Below are positions 17,600-26,659 of a stretch of DNA of 64,000 nucleotides, piece after piece. Under the pieces are notes generated by a model, which saw only the letters and a program-made list of their open reading frames with translations, was not told the origin of the DNA and did not search any database. Within the stretch, counting starts at the first letter, position 1, and every line of letters begins with the position of its first letter. This DNA comes from Oryzicola mucosus (GTDB taxonomy: Bacteria; Pseudomonadota; Alphaproteobacteria; Rhizobiales; Rhizobiaceae), in contig NZ_JACVVX010000004.1 of assembly GCF_014534685.1 (NCBI RefSeq), positions 62,001 through 126,000 of the forward strand, given 5' to 3'. A program made the position numbers and the translations under genes.

Positions 17600-20500
17600 A
17601 TGACCGATACGTCCGAAAAGCTCGATTATTCGAAGACCCTCAATTTGCCGCAGACGGATTTCCCGATGCGCGCCGGCCTGCCCGAAAAAGAGCCGGCAAC
17701 CGTTGCCCGCTGGCAGAAGATGGACCTCTACAAGCGCCTCCGCGAAAGTGCCGCCGGCCGCGAGAAATACGTGCTGCATGACGGCCCGCCCTATGCCAAC
17801 GGCAACATCCATATCGGCCATGCGCTGAACAAGATCCTCAAGGATGTCATCACCCGCTCGTTCCAGATGCGCGGCTACGACAGCAACTACGTGCCCGGCT
17901 GGGACTGCCACGGCCTGCCGATCGAATGGAAGATCGAGGAAAAATACCGCGCCAACGGCAAGAACAAGGACGAGGTGCCGATCAACGAATTCCGCAAGGA
18001 ATGCCGTGAATTCGCCGGCGGCTGGATCAAGGTTCAGGCCGAAGAATTCCAGCGGCTCGGCGTCATCGGCGATTTCAAGAATCCGTATCTGACGATGAGC
18101 TACCACGCGGAATCGCGCATCGCCGGCGAATTGTTGAAGTTCGCCATGTCGGACCAGCTCTATCGCGGCTCCAAGCCGGTGATGTGGAGCGTGGTCGAGC
18201 GCACCGCCTTGGCCGAAGCCGAGGTCGAGTACCACGACTATGAGAGCGACACGATCTGGGTGAAGTTTCCTGTCGCTGGAATGGTTAGCATCTATGATTA
18301 TGATAGCATCAAGGCTCGGTCCGTCCCGACTTCTGATGTAGAACCATTCGCCAAAGATAGTCCATTTAACGGCGCCTCCGTCGTCATCTGGACCACAACC
18401 CCTTGGACCATCCCAGGCAACCGGGCCGTGGCTTATTCGCCGCGTGTTTCCTACGGGCTCTACGAGGTGACAGCCGCCGAAAACGATTTCGGTCCTCGCC
18501 CCGGCGAAAAGCTGATCTTCGCGGACGCACTGGCCGAAGACTCGTTCTCGAAGGCAAAGCTCGAGTACAAACGGCTGCGGGGCGTGAGTGCCGACGAACT
18601 CGCGGGCCTGACGCTCGCGCATCCGCTGGCGGGTATGCGCCCAATCTCCCCCCATGCGGGGGAGATGTCGGCGCAGCCGACAGAGGGGGGCGCTGTCCCG
18701 CAACCCGTTCAGCCATATGACATGACACATGGGCACTCCACAAAGCTGGAGTTTGGTGAGGCGGTCGCCTACTCATTCCCTGTCCCCATGCTGGCCGGCG
18801 ACCACGTCACCGATGATGCCGGCACGGGCTTCGTGCACACCGCGCCCGGTCACGGACGCGAGGACTTCGACGCCTGGATGGACGCAGCGCCCGCCTTGCG
18901 CCAGCGCGGCATCGAAACGCTGATCCCTTTCACCGTCGACGATGCCGGCTTCTTCACCAAGGATGCGCCGGGTTTCGGTCCGGATCGCCAGGGCGGGCCT
19001 GCGCGCGTCATCGACGACAACGGCAAGAAGGGGGACGCCAACAAGGCCGTGATCGACGCGCTGATCGCCCAAAACGCGCTGTTTGCGCGCGGACGGCTGA
19101 AGCACAGCTATCCGCACAGCTGGCGCTCCAAGAAGCCGGTGATCTTCCGCAACACGCCGCAATGGTTCGTCCATATGGACAAGGAACTGGGCGACGGCAC
19201 GACGCTGCGCAGCCGCGCTCTGTCGGCCATCGACGCCACGCGTTTCGTGCCCGAGGCCGGTCAGACGCGCCTGCGCGCCATGATCGCCGACCGTCCCGAT
19301 TGGGTGCTGTCGCGGCAGCGCGCCTGGGGCGTGCCGATCGCTGTCTTCGCCGACGAGGACGGCAAGGTTCTGAAGGACGAAGCCGTCAACCAGCGCATTC
19401 TCGATGCCTTCGAGGCCGAAGGCGCCGACGCCTGGTTTGCCGAGGGCGCGCGCGAGCGCTTCCTCGGCAACCGCGCCAATGAACCGTGGACGATGGTCAC
19501 CGACATTCTCGACGTGTGGTTCGACTCGGGCTCGACCCACACCTTCACGCTGGAAGATCGTCCCGACCTGAAATGGCCGGCCGACGTCTATCTCGAAGGC
19601 TCCGACCAGCATCGCGGCTGGTTCCATTCCTCGCTGCTGGAAAGCTGCGGCACACGCGGTCGCGCGCCCTACAATGCGGTCGTAACCCATGGCTTCACCA
19701 TGGACGAGGAAGGCCGCAAGATGTCGAAGTCGCTCGGCAATACGGTCGTTCCGCAGGATGTCATGAAGCAGTCCGGCGCCGATATATTGCGCCTGTGGGT
19801 CATGACCACCGACTATTGGGAAGACCAGCGCCTCGGCAAGAACGTGCTGCAGACCAATATCGACGCCTATCGCAAGCTGCGCAACACCATACGCTGGATG
19901 CTGGGCACGCTCGCGCATGACGACGGCTCAGAGGTCGCGGTCAAGGACATGCCGGAACTGGAGCAGCTGATGCTGCACCGGCTGGCCGAGCTGGACGCAC
20001 TCGTCCGCGCCGGCTACGACGCCTTCGAGTTCAAGCGCATCACGCGCGCCCTGCTCGACTTCATGGTGGTGGAACTGTCGGCCTTCTATTTCGACATCCG
20101 CAAGGACTCGCTCTACTGCGATGCGCCGTCCTCGACCAAGCGCAAGGCTTCGATGCAGGTGGTGCGCCATCTCTTCGACTGCGTGGTGAAGTGGCTCGCG
20201 CCGATGCTGCCCTTCACCACCGAGGAAGCCTGGCTCGACCGCAACCCCGGTGCCGAATCCGTGCATCTCGAGCAGTTCCCGGAAATTCCGGCCGACTGGA
20301 AGAACGAGGCGTTGGCCGCCAAGTGGCAGAAGGTGCGCCAGGTGCGCCGCGTCGTCACCGGTGCGCTGGAAATCGCCCGCGCGCAGAAGGTCATCGGCTC
20401 GTCGCTGGAAGCCGTGCCGGTGGTTTATCTGACGGACGATGCTTTGGCCCAAGCGATTGCGGGCGTCGACATGGCCGAAATGGCGATCACCAGCGATCTG

Positions 20501-20716
20501 GTGATCTCGCGCGAGGCAGCGCCCGCGGGCGCGTTCACCCTGGACGACGTGGCGGGTGTATCCGTCGTCGTGGAAAAGGCGGTGGACCATGGCCTGGTCA
20601 AGTGCGCGCGGTCGTGGCGCTACACCGCCGATGTCGGCTCCGACGCCGACTTCCCCGAGGTTTCGGCGCGTGACGCGGCTGTTCTGCACGAGTTGCAGGC
20701 GCTTGAACGGATCTGA
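17600..20716 (+). CDS. ileS: Isoleucyl-tRNA synthetase
   Basis: Class I aminoacyl-tRNA synthetase charging tRNA-Ile, 1038 residues. Signatures: HIGH at residues 71-74 (in [11 protein letters not shown]), the [13 protein letters not shown] and [12 protein letters not shown] editing-domain motifs, and KMSKS in the second half. It is clearly longer than the E. coli enzyme (938 residues). Two extra segments lie in the CP1 editing domain: an AT-richer insertion at about residues 228-257, and a segment at about residues 346-390 that includes an in-frame palindromic DNA repeat. The ATG at 17600 is used; a TTG four codons upstream is possible. A possible leader peptide and terminator stand upstream. 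Confidence 0.97.
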   Translation: MTDTSEKLDYSKTLNLPQTDFPMRAGLPEKEPATVARWQKMDLYKRLRESAAGREKYVLHDGPPYANGNIHIGHALNKILKDVITRSFQMRGYDSNYVPGWDCHGLPIEWKIEEKYRANGKNKDEVPINEFRKECREFAGGWIKVQAEEFQRLGVIGDFKNPYLTMSYHAESRIAGELLKFAMSDQLYRGSKPVMWSVVERTALAEAEVEYHDYESDTIWVKFPVAGMVSIYDYDSIKARSVPTSDVEPFAKDSPFNGASVVIWTTTPWTIPGNRAVAYSPRVSYGLYEVTAAENDFGPRPGEKLIFADALAEDSFSKAKLEYKRLRGVSADELAGLTLAHPLAGMRPISPHAGEMSAQPTEGGAVPQPVQPYDMTHGHSTKLEFGEAVAYSFPVPMLAGDHVTDDAGTGFVHTAPGHGREDFDAWMDAAPALRQRGIETLIPFTVDDAGFFTKDAPGFGPDRQGGPARVIDDNGKKGDANKAVIDALIAQNALFARGRLKHSYPHSWRSKKPVIFRNTPQWFVHMDKELGDGTTLRSRALSAIDATRFVPEAGQTRLRAMIADRPDWVLSRQRAWGVPIAVFADEDGKVLKDEAVNQRILDAFEAEGADAWFAEGARERFLGNRANEPWTMVTDILDVWFDSGSTHTFTLEDRPDLKWPADVYLEGSDQHRGWFHSSLLESCGTRGRAPYNAVVTHGFTMDEEGRKMSKSLGNTVVPQDVMKQSGADILRLWVMTTDYWEDQRLGKNVLQTNIDAYRKLRNTIRWMLGTLAHDDGSEVAVKDMPELEQLMLHRLAELDALVRAGYDAFEFKRITRALLDFMVVELSAFYFDIRKDSLYCDAPSSTKRKASMQVVRHLFDCVVKWLAPMLPFTTEEAWLDRNPGAESVHLEQFPEIPADWKNEALAAKWQKVRQVRRVVTGALEIARAQKVIGSSLEAVPVVYLTDDALAQAIAGVDMAEMAITSDLVISREAAPAGAFTLDDVAGVSVVVEKAVDHGLVKCARSWRYTADVGSDADFPEVSARDAAVLHELQALERI
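18644..18681 (+). repeat. Palindromic repeat element inserted in frame within ileS
   Basis: Two adjacent perfect hairpins: ATCTCCCCC/GGGGGAGAT with a CATGC loop (18644-18666) and GTCGGC/GCCGAC with a GCA loop (18667-18681), followed by AGAGGGGGGCGCTGTCCCGC. From memory this sequence type is a dispersed intergenic repeat in Mesorhizobium and relatives. Here it is read through as part of the IleS editing domain. Confidence 0.75.
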
Positions 20717-20731
20717 TCGGGTTGCGCAAAT

Positions 20732-20767
20732 GCAACGGCTTGGGGGCGAAAGCCCCTCCGCCGTTGC
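20732..20767 (+). terminator. Hairpin downstream of ileS
   Basis: Inverted repeat GCAACGGC/GCCGTTGC enclosing an inner GGGGC/GCCCC stem with a GAAA tetraloop. There is no T tract, so it is either a weak terminator or a 3'-end stabilising structure for the ileS mRNA. Confidence 0.5.
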
Positions 20768-20937
20768 CCTTGACGGACCGTTAAGGTAAAAGCGCAAAAC
20801 TCCGCAGACAAATTGTCGCCGGATTTTGGTCGGATGAGCAAGTAGCGGCGCAGCTTTTGGATGGCTGGGTCGAAATGGATGGTGAGCGCGGTCTCCACCG
20901 GGCTCTGGCGAGAGGCGATCGAGTGGATTTTGTTGGC

Positions 20938-21567
20938 ATGACGGATCGTAAAATTCTGCGCGGCCTTTGGCTCGCGCCGCTCGTGGTCTCCGGCTTGGCC
21001 ATGACGGGCTGCGCCAGCGCACCGACCTACGGCACCGACAAGTCGGCCAGCGAGCAGCTCGCGGGCGATTTGACCGGCATGTTCTCGCTGGCTCCCAAGA
21101 CCAACAACATCAACTACAAGCCGCGTCCCGAACTGGTGAAACCCGCGCCGGGCCAGAGGGAACAACTTCCCGCGCCGCAGGAAAACATCGTCGTCGCGGA
21201 TGCCGCGCAATGGCCCGAATCGCCCGAAGAGCGCCGCAAGCGCATTCGCGACGAGGCCACCGCCAACCAGAACAACCCGTTCTACAAGCCCCAGGTCGTC
21301 AACGACATGACCGCGCTGAACGGCCCCGACATGAGCACATGGACGCCTGCGCAGCGCAAGGCCGAGATCGAGCGCCGCCTGCGCGAAAGCAAGCAGGGCA
21401 GCAGCAACACCCGCCGCTATCTCAGCGAACCGCCGCTGGCCTATCGCGCGCCTGCCGCGACAGCCGCGCAGAACGAGTTGGGCGAGGACGAGTTCAAGAA
21501 GGAACGCGCCCGCAAGCGCGCCGCCAAGGGCGGCAGCGGCCTGTTCGATTGGCTGCCCAGCTTCTAA
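20938..21567 (+). CDS. Conserved alphaproteobacterial lipoprotein, function unknown
   Basis: A 209-residue exported lipoprotein. The signal peptide ends in the lipobox LAMTGC, with the modified Cys at about residue 22. The rest is hydrophilic, Pro-, Gln- and Arg-rich, with no recognised enzymatic domain, and ends in a basic segment followed by GLFDWLPSF. Such proteins often follow ileS in Hyphomicrobiales. I chose the ATG at 20938 because it places the lipobox correctly; the upstream in-frame region lacks a signal. A good terminator follows. It may be cotranscribed with ileS or use its own promoter in the 221-base gap. Confidence 0.75.
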   Translation: MTDRKILRGLWLAPLVVSGLAMTGCASAPTYGTDKSASEQLAGDLTGMFSLAPKTNNINYKPRPELVKPAPGQREQLPAPQENIVVADAAQWPESPEERRKRIRDEATANQNNPFYKPQVVNDMTALNGPDMSTWTPAQRKAEIERRLRESKQGSSNTRRYLSEPPLAYRAPAATAAQNELGEDEFKKERARKRAAKGGSGLFDWLPSF

Positions 21568-21600
21568 AACAGTACGGCAATCAACCTGATTTAACGAAGA

Positions 21601-21626
21601 CGCGAGGGTCCTGCCCTCGCGTTTTT
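21601..21626 (+). terminator. Rho-independent terminator after the lipoprotein gene
   Basis: Perfect 8-bp stem CGCGAGGG/CCCTCGCG with a TCCTG loop and five Ts. It also isolates the convergent SorC gene. Confidence 0.92.
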
Positions 21627-21654
21627 CGTTTCGGGGTAAGCCGAAAGCGCGGCC

Positions 21655-22704
21655 CTATTCGCCCTGCGCCTCGATAAGCTGCCGGGCGCTCTGCTCGTCC
21701 GTGATCAATACGGTGGGGCTGACGAGTTTCATCGCGCCCAGCAGCGCGTCGATCTTTTCCGGGCCGCCCGAAGTCAGGATGCGCATCGGCGCCTTGCGGA
21801 TACGGTCGACGTCGACCGACATGCCGAGATCGTTGATGCGGTGGTCGACCAGTTTTCCGGCCTTGTCGAAGAAATGGAACAGCAGATCGCCCACAGCGCC
21901 GCTGGCGGCCAGCTTGAGGCGCTCGTCCTCTGTCAGAAACCCGCCGCGATAGAAGGTGCTGGCCGAGGCGATGTCGCCGACGCTGACCAGCACCGCATCG
22001 AGCTTGTCGGCGAGCGTGAAGATTTCCGACAAGCCGCAGCGCTCGATCAGCGCGCGCTTGGTCTCCACGCTGTCGACGACGGCGGGCGCCGGGATAAGGT
22101 AGCCATCGCCCTGGAATATCTGCGCGAAGCGCCAGGCGAATTCAGCGGGATTGGATTTGCGCGCCACGCCAACGCCGCCGAGCAGCGAGATGACGCGGAA
22201 ATCGGCCAGCGGCCTTGGGCTGATATGCGGCAAGGTGCCGAACAGCGTGCGGCCCCAGCCGACGCCCACCGACATGCCCGGCTTCATCGCTTCCGAGAGA
22301 AAATAACCGGTGGCCGCTCCGATGACCGGAATGGGATTGTCGCCGCCGGAGGAGAACGGCGCGACGATGGCGCGCTCGATGCCGAATTTCTGCTCGAGCG
22401 CCCTCTCCTGCCGGATGATGTCGGAGAGCTCGCCCTCGATGGCGATCCGCACTTCGTTGCGCGCGCGGGCTTCCGCCAGCATCCGCACAACGGTGACGCG
22501 TCCGACGCCGAGCACCTCGGCGATGTCGTTCTGGGTCATCTGCTCGACGAAATACATCCAGGCGGCACGGACCCTGAGTCTGTCCGAGCGGCTGTCGGAA
22601 GGGCCAGCATCGGTGCCGGCGGTTTCCACAGCCTGTGATTTTCCGCTTCTGCCCTTTGATTCCGTTTTCACGCCGATCCCCCGTCTCAGCTCATGATGTT
22701 TCAA
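21655..22704 (-). CDS. SorC/DeoR-type sugar-binding transcriptional regulator
   Basis: A regulator of about 349 residues. A helix-turn-helix (YFVEQMTQNDIAEVLGVGRVTVVRMLAEA, about residues 51-79) is followed by a SorC-type sugar-phosphate-binding domain (PF04198) with a VGVGWGRTLFGTLP segment and GDIASASTFYRGGFLT. Members usually repress polyol or sugar PTS operons and sense a phosphorylated intermediate. It lies about 1.4 kb from the end of the glucitol-type PTS operon, on the same strand, and is the likely regulator of that operon and of the aco operon beyond. A GTG at 22671 with GGGGGA six bases upstream is an alternative start. Confidence 0.88.
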   Translation of the reverse strand: MKHHELRRGIGVKTESKGRSGKSQAVETAGTDAGPSDSRSDRLRVRAAWMYFVEQMTQNDIAEVLGVGRVTVVRMLAEARARNEVRIAIEGELSDIIRQERALEQKFGIERAIVAPFSSGGDNPIPVIGAATGYFLSEAMKPGMSVGVGWGRTLFGTLPHISPRPLADFRVISLLGGVGVARKSNPAEFAWRFAQIFQGDGYLIPAPAVVDSVETKRALIERCGLSEIFTLADKLDAVLVSVGDIASASTFYRGGFLTEDERLKLAASGAVGDLLFHFFDKAGKLVDHRINDLGMSVDVDRIRKAPMRILTSGGPEKIDALLGAMKLVSPTVLITDEQSARQLIEAQGE

Positions 22705-22872
22705 GGAAAGCGGCCGGGGTCAAGAACGGAAGTATCCGAGCCGGTCTGGCGGGCGGACCATCGGCGATGCCGGCCGTCGCGATCTGGGTCACGAAGAATC
22801 GCTTATCGTGCAGCGGCAGAATCCAGTATGATGAATCGGCTCGCTTGCTGAAGACGACAGGAGGATATCGCT

Positions 22873-23649
22873 ATGCTGAGAAGCTTTTCCGAGGAGGTTG
22901 TGGTCAACCTGAAGGATCGCCTTCGCGATGTGCGTCATTTCGTCCGCTCGAGCCGGCACGATCATCCCGGCGGTCCGCGTCGTCCCGCGGCGGCCGACCC
23001 ATTCGCGCCTCCGGTCGAGATCGAGCGATTGCTGAGCCGCGCCGCCAGCGTCGTCGATGACACGCTGACCGTGGCTGAAACCGTGTCGCGCTCGCTGCTT
23101 CCGGTCGTTCGGGGCGACGATGGACGGCACCTGCACGGCTTCGACAGCTATTTCCCGACGGGCGGCGGCATAGACGGGGAGCGGCTGTTCCGTCGCGACC
23201 TCTATGCCGCGCTCAAGGCCTGGCAGCGCCATGGCGGCGACGACCGCGAGCCCGTGCACGAAGCGAATTTCGCCCAGGTTCATCTGACGATCCGCCGCCA
23301 TCATGCCGCGTTGCTGACCGCCATGCGCGCGGCGGAGGGCGAAGACCGCATCGATGCGGTAGCCAGCATCGCAGCGGCTGTTCTGGTGGCGCTGCTTGCC
23401 AGCCGGCCGTTCATGGCCGATTCGGAAGGCGATGGACTGCATCCCGACCTGCGTTCGCTCGCGCCGGTGGTGCTGGCCGCGGGCATCGTCACGCTCTCGC
23501 CATCGGACATGGGCGAAGCCGAACTGGTCGAGACTGCCGCCATGGCCGTGGATGCAAGGCTCGACCGCATCGCAACGGCCCTTGCCGGGCCCCGACCCAT
23601 AGAAGACGTAGCTACTGTGTTCAGCGTTCTTCTGGCGCATCTTCCGTGA
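22873..23649 (+). CDS. Hypothetical protein, unknown family
   Basis: A 258-residue protein I do not recognise. It has no signal peptide and no clear domain. The N-terminus is basic with many Arg/His/Asp; the middle is mostly helical with an Ala-rich hydrophobic stretch (IAAAVLVALLASRPFM) that is too short and interrupted for a confident membrane helix. GC-rich codon use supports coding, and it has an AGGAGGAT-like site just before its ATG (GACAGGAGGATATCGCT). It is divergent from the SorC gene and could share its promoter region, but there is no evidence of a role in the sugar system. Confidence 0.65.
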   Translation: MLRSFSEEVVVNLKDRLRDVRHFVRSSRHDHPGGPRRPAAADPFAPPVEIERLLSRAASVVDDTLTVAETVSRSLLPVVRGDDGRHLHGFDSYFPTGGGIDGERLFRRDLYAALKAWQRHGGDDREPVHEANFAQVHLTIRRHHAALLTAMRAAEGEDRIDAVASIAAAVLVALLASRPFMADSEGDGLHPDLRSLAPVVLAAGIVTLSPSDMGEAELVETAAMAVDARLDRIATALAGPRPIEDVATVFSVLLAHLP

Positions 23650-23744
23650 CCTGAAAGACGAATCGAAGCAATGGCTTGCAACCGTCTATTGCATCAGCCT
23701 GGCAACCCCTTGCGATAGTGGGTAAGTTTGAAATTTGAGACTGC

Positions 23745-23978
23745 CTACTCAACGCGGACGCGAGCTACCTTCGAGTCGTAGCCGAAAACACGCTTGCCAT
23801 CGTCGTACTCCGCTCGCTCTCCATCGAGCAGCCAGATCAAGGCAGGGTGCTGACAATCAGTGCGCCCGCACATGGTCGAGGTCTCAGGGTAGCCGAGAGG
23901 ATTTACAGGGTCGCGGCTATAGACGTTACCGTTGCGGCCTTCAGGATATCCGTGAGCAGAGCAGCGTGCCAATGCCAT
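23745..23978 (-). CDS. Small Cys-containing conserved hypothetical protein
   Basis: A 77-residue protein. Cysteines stand near the start (ARCSAHG) and in CGRTDCQHPALIWLLDGE in the middle, which could bind a metal; a C-terminal VFGYDSKVARVRV strand follows. Similar small proteins are scattered through proteobacteria without assigned function; this recollection is not verified. GGAGG lies five bases before the ATG at 23978, better than the ATG four codons upstream. Its base composition and that of its flanks (23650-24105) are less GC-rich than the neighbours, so the gene may be a recent insertion between the regulator and the PTS operon. Confidence 0.55.
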   Translation of the reverse strand: MALARCSAHGYPEGRNGNVYSRDPVNPLGYPETSTMCGRTDCQHPALIWLLDGERAEYDDGKRVFGYDSKVARVRVE

Positions 23979-24105
23979 TAAAGCCTCCATTTGTTGAGAG
24001 GCTTCCTAGTAAGAGCATTTTCTCGTGGGAAACTAGTTCAGGAAACGAAATTATTTTCGTACGTCTTACCCGATAGTGATTCAAGCAGCAGGTCGAACCT
24101 GAGCC

Positions 24106-26082
24106 TCACTTGCCGAGGTCCATGACGCATTTCTTCGCCCGCTGGATCGAGGCCGGGCTCATGCTGAGTTCGGTCAGGCCCATCCGAATGAATTCAGGGA
24201 TCAGGTCGGGACGGCCCGCCGCCTCGCCGCACATGCCGACCATGATGCCGGCTTCCCGGCCCGCCCGCGCAGTCATCTCTATGGCCATCATGACGGCAGC
24301 GTTCGAGACGTCGTTGAGCCGCGCCACGGTCGGATTGAGCCGGTCGGCCGCCATAATGTACTGGGTCAGGTCGTTGGTGCCGATCGAGAAGAAGGCGGAT
24401 TCCTTGGCCAGCATGGGAGCCACCAGCACGGCGGCCGGCGTCTCGATCATGACTCCGAGCTGAAAATCCCCGAAGGCGATGTTTTCGGCGGCGAGTTCCG
24501 TCTTGCACGTCTCGACCAGCGCGCGAGTCCGGCGGATTTCCTCGATGTCGGCAACCATCGGCAGCATCACCTTGACGTTGCCATGCACCGCCGCGCGCAA
24601 GAGCGCCCTGAGCTGCGGCTTGAAGATGTCGGGACGGTCCAGGCACATGCGGATGCCGCGCCAGCCGAGGAAAGGGTTTTCCTCCTCGGGAAACTCGATG
24701 CCGGAAATCGGCTTGTCGCCGCCGATGTCGAGCGTTCGCACGATCACCGGATAGGGCGCAAACGCCTTGGCCAGCGCCGAATAGGTCTCCGCCTGCATGT
24801 CTTCGGACGGCAGGTGCATGTGGCGCATGAACAGGAGTTCTGTGCGGAACAGGCCGACCCCCATCGCGCCGGCATCGAGCGCGGCCTCGATCTCCTCGAG
24901 CGATCCGAGATTGGCCGCGATTTCGATGATGGTGCCATCGGCGCGCCTGGGCGTGCTGTCGCGGAACGCCTTGAGCGCTTCGCGCTCGCGCGCGGCTTCC
25001 TCGATACGCGACCGAAAATCCGCCAGAACCTTGCCTTCGGGATTGGCCACCGCCTGGCCGCGATGACCGTCGATCGCAACCTCGCGGGCATCGCGCAGCT
25101 GTTCGATCCTGGCGCCCATGCCGAGAATGGCCGGAATGCCGTGGGAGCGCGCGATGATGGCGATATGCGATGTCGCCCCGCCCTGCCCGCAGACGATGCC
25201 GCCAATGCGCTTCAGCGGTGCGCGGGCGAGATCCCAGGCGCCGATATCGTCGGCAATGAGGATGGCGCCGTCGGGAATGTCTTCGAGGCTGGCGTCGGAC
25301 TGGCCGAGCAGCGCCAGGCATATCTGCCGTCCCACGGAATGCACATCGTCGGCTCGCGCATTGAGATAGGGATCGTCGACCTTACCGAATTCGGCGGCGA
25401 TTCGGGACGACGCCGCGATGACGGCGGAGACCGCGTCGCTCCCGCCTCGGATTTCGGCCGCGACGCCGTCGCGCAATTCGTCATCGGCGGCTATGTCGCG
25501 AAGCGCGGCGACAATGCCCCTGTCGTTGCCCGACAGCGTATCCGACGCCAGCGAGGCGTTCATACGCGCCTGCACCGTCTCGACCGCCTCGGCGAATCGC
25601 TGAAGTTCCGGTTCGATCTCGGCGGGGGACAGCGTACGGCTCTCCGGCTTGATGACGGCGGGAAAGTGCGGAAAGGCGGCGCCAACAGCATAGCCCTCGC
25701 TGGCGGCGACGCCCTTCAGCGCACCGGCGATGTCTTCGGCAAAGGCTTGAGCTTTCGACGGCTCATCCCGGAGCGTGTCGCCGGCCGAAGGCTGCGGCTC
25801 GGCAGGGGCTGCATCTTCAACCATGCCCGAAAGAGGGTTTTCGAGATAGCCGATCAACGCTTCGACGGCCTCGATCTCGTCGGCACCGCTCGTGCGAATC
25901 GTGACCTCGTCGTTTTCCTTGACGGCCAGAAGCATCAGCTTGACCGCGCTCTTGGCGCTGGCGGCCTTGCCGCTCTTGATAATCTCGACCTCGCTTTCGA
26001 AGCTCTTTGCGAGCTTGACGAAACGGGTGGCCGGCCGGGCGTGCAGCCCTTCATGCACTCTGACGATCGTCGAGCGTTCCAT
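24106..26082 (-). CDS. ptsI: HPr-Enzyme I fusion, phosphoenolpyruvate-protein phosphotransferase
   Basis: Phosphorelay protein of 658 residues that takes phosphate from PEP and hands it to the sugar-specific EII. An HPr domain occupies residues 1-85 with the phospho-His in GLHARPAT (His14) and a Ser-containing ASAKSAVKLMLLA helix. A Pro/Glu-rich linker follows, then Enzyme I from about residue 118 with active His306 in GGATSHIAIIARS and a C-terminal PEP-binding Cys in MCGEAAG. There is no fused EIIA, so this is an HPr-EI form. It is the last gene of the glucitol-type PTS operon, which therefore brings its own general PTS components. Confidence 0.92.
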   Translation of the reverse strand: MERSTIVRVHEGLHARPATRFVKLAKSFESEVEIIKSGKAASAKSAVKLMLLAVKENDEVTIRTSGADEIEAVEALIGYLENPLSGMVEDAAPAEPQPSAGDTLRDEPSKAQAFAEDIAGALKGVAASEGYAVGAAFPHFPAVIKPESRTLSPAEIEPELQRFAEAVETVQARMNASLASDTLSGNDRGIVAALRDIAADDELRDGVAAEIRGGSDAVSAVIAASSRIAAEFGKVDDPYLNARADDVHSVGRQICLALLGQSDASLEDIPDGAILIADDIGAWDLARAPLKRIGGIVCGQGGATSHIAIIARSHGIPAILGMGARIEQLRDAREVAIDGHRGQAVANPEGKVLADFRSRIEEAAREREALKAFRDSTPRRADGTIIEIAANLGSLEEIEAALDAGAMGVGLFRTELLFMRHMHLPSEDMQAETYSALAKAFAPYPVIVRTLDIGGDKPISGIEFPEEENPFLGWRGIRMCLDRPDIFKPQLRALLRAAVHGNVKVMLPMVADIEEIRRTRALVETCKTELAAENIAFGDFQLGVMIETPAAVLVAPMLAKESAFFSIGTNDLTQYIMAADRLNPTVARLNDVSNAAVMMAIEMTARAGREAGIMVGMCGEAAGRPDLIPEFIRMGLTELSMSPASIQRAKKCVMDLGK

Positions 26083-26155
26083 GATCAGATCTCTCTTGCG
26101 TTGAAGCTTGCCGCCCAGAAGTTTTGGGAGGCATGCTCGACCTCCTGCGGGGCGA

Positions 26156-26536
26156 TCAGCTGCCGATGGTGATCGTCGTCCCGGGCTTCAGCGCCGCGAC
26201 AAGCGCCTCGCTGTCCAATGCCGAAGCGCAGATTTCGCCGGGCCGTTCGGCAGCGTCCGAACCGTTGAAATTGATGACGACATGGCCGATCTCGACCACT
26301 TTGCTCCAGGCGCTGTTGCCCAAAGCGGTAATCTCGCCGGACAGAGCGCCAATGGAAATGGCAGCGCCCACAGCGGGCGCCTCGTCGCTGGGGCCGACCT
26401 CGCTCTTGTGCAGGACCGAGACCTCTGCCAGTTCCGGCGGCGCACCGTCCGCGAACAGGATCAGAACGCCGCCCTCGGCCAGTTCCGCGACCTCGGGACC
26501 GACTGCCGTGATGAGCGTCTTGAGATGAACTGCCAT
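26156..26536 (-). CDS. srlB: PTS glucitol/sorbitol-family IIA component
   Basis: Cytoplasmic EIIA of the Gut family, 126 residues. The phospho-accepting His is at residue 43 (VSVLHKSEV), the same position as in E. coli SrlB, and ELGHV-like VEIGHVVINFNG is also conserved. It passes phosphate from the HPr-EI fusion to the IIB domain. The ATG at 26536 is chosen because conservation begins there; a 35-residue upstream extension is not supported. The order IIC, IIB, IIA, HPr-EI follows transcription. Confidence 0.9.
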   Translation of the reverse strand: MAVHLKTLITAVGPEVAELAEGGVLILFADGAPPELAEVSVLHKSEVGPSDEAPAVGAAISIGALSGEITALGNSAWSKVVEIGHVVINFNGSDAAERPGEICASALDSEALVAALKPGTTITIGS

Positions 26537-26659
26537 GATCGAAGCCTCTCGAACTTTCCAGCCGGGCGAAAGCGCCCGGGACATTGATGCCCGGATAAAG
26601 GGCCGGATCGGCGAAAAAATGTCCGACGGCGCGGAAAACACCGCACCGTCGGACTCATA

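Noticed and set aside
17540..18736. A long minus-strand open frame across the ileS start
   Set aside because: Antisense to unmistakable IleS sequence; it survives only because of GC-rich codon structure.
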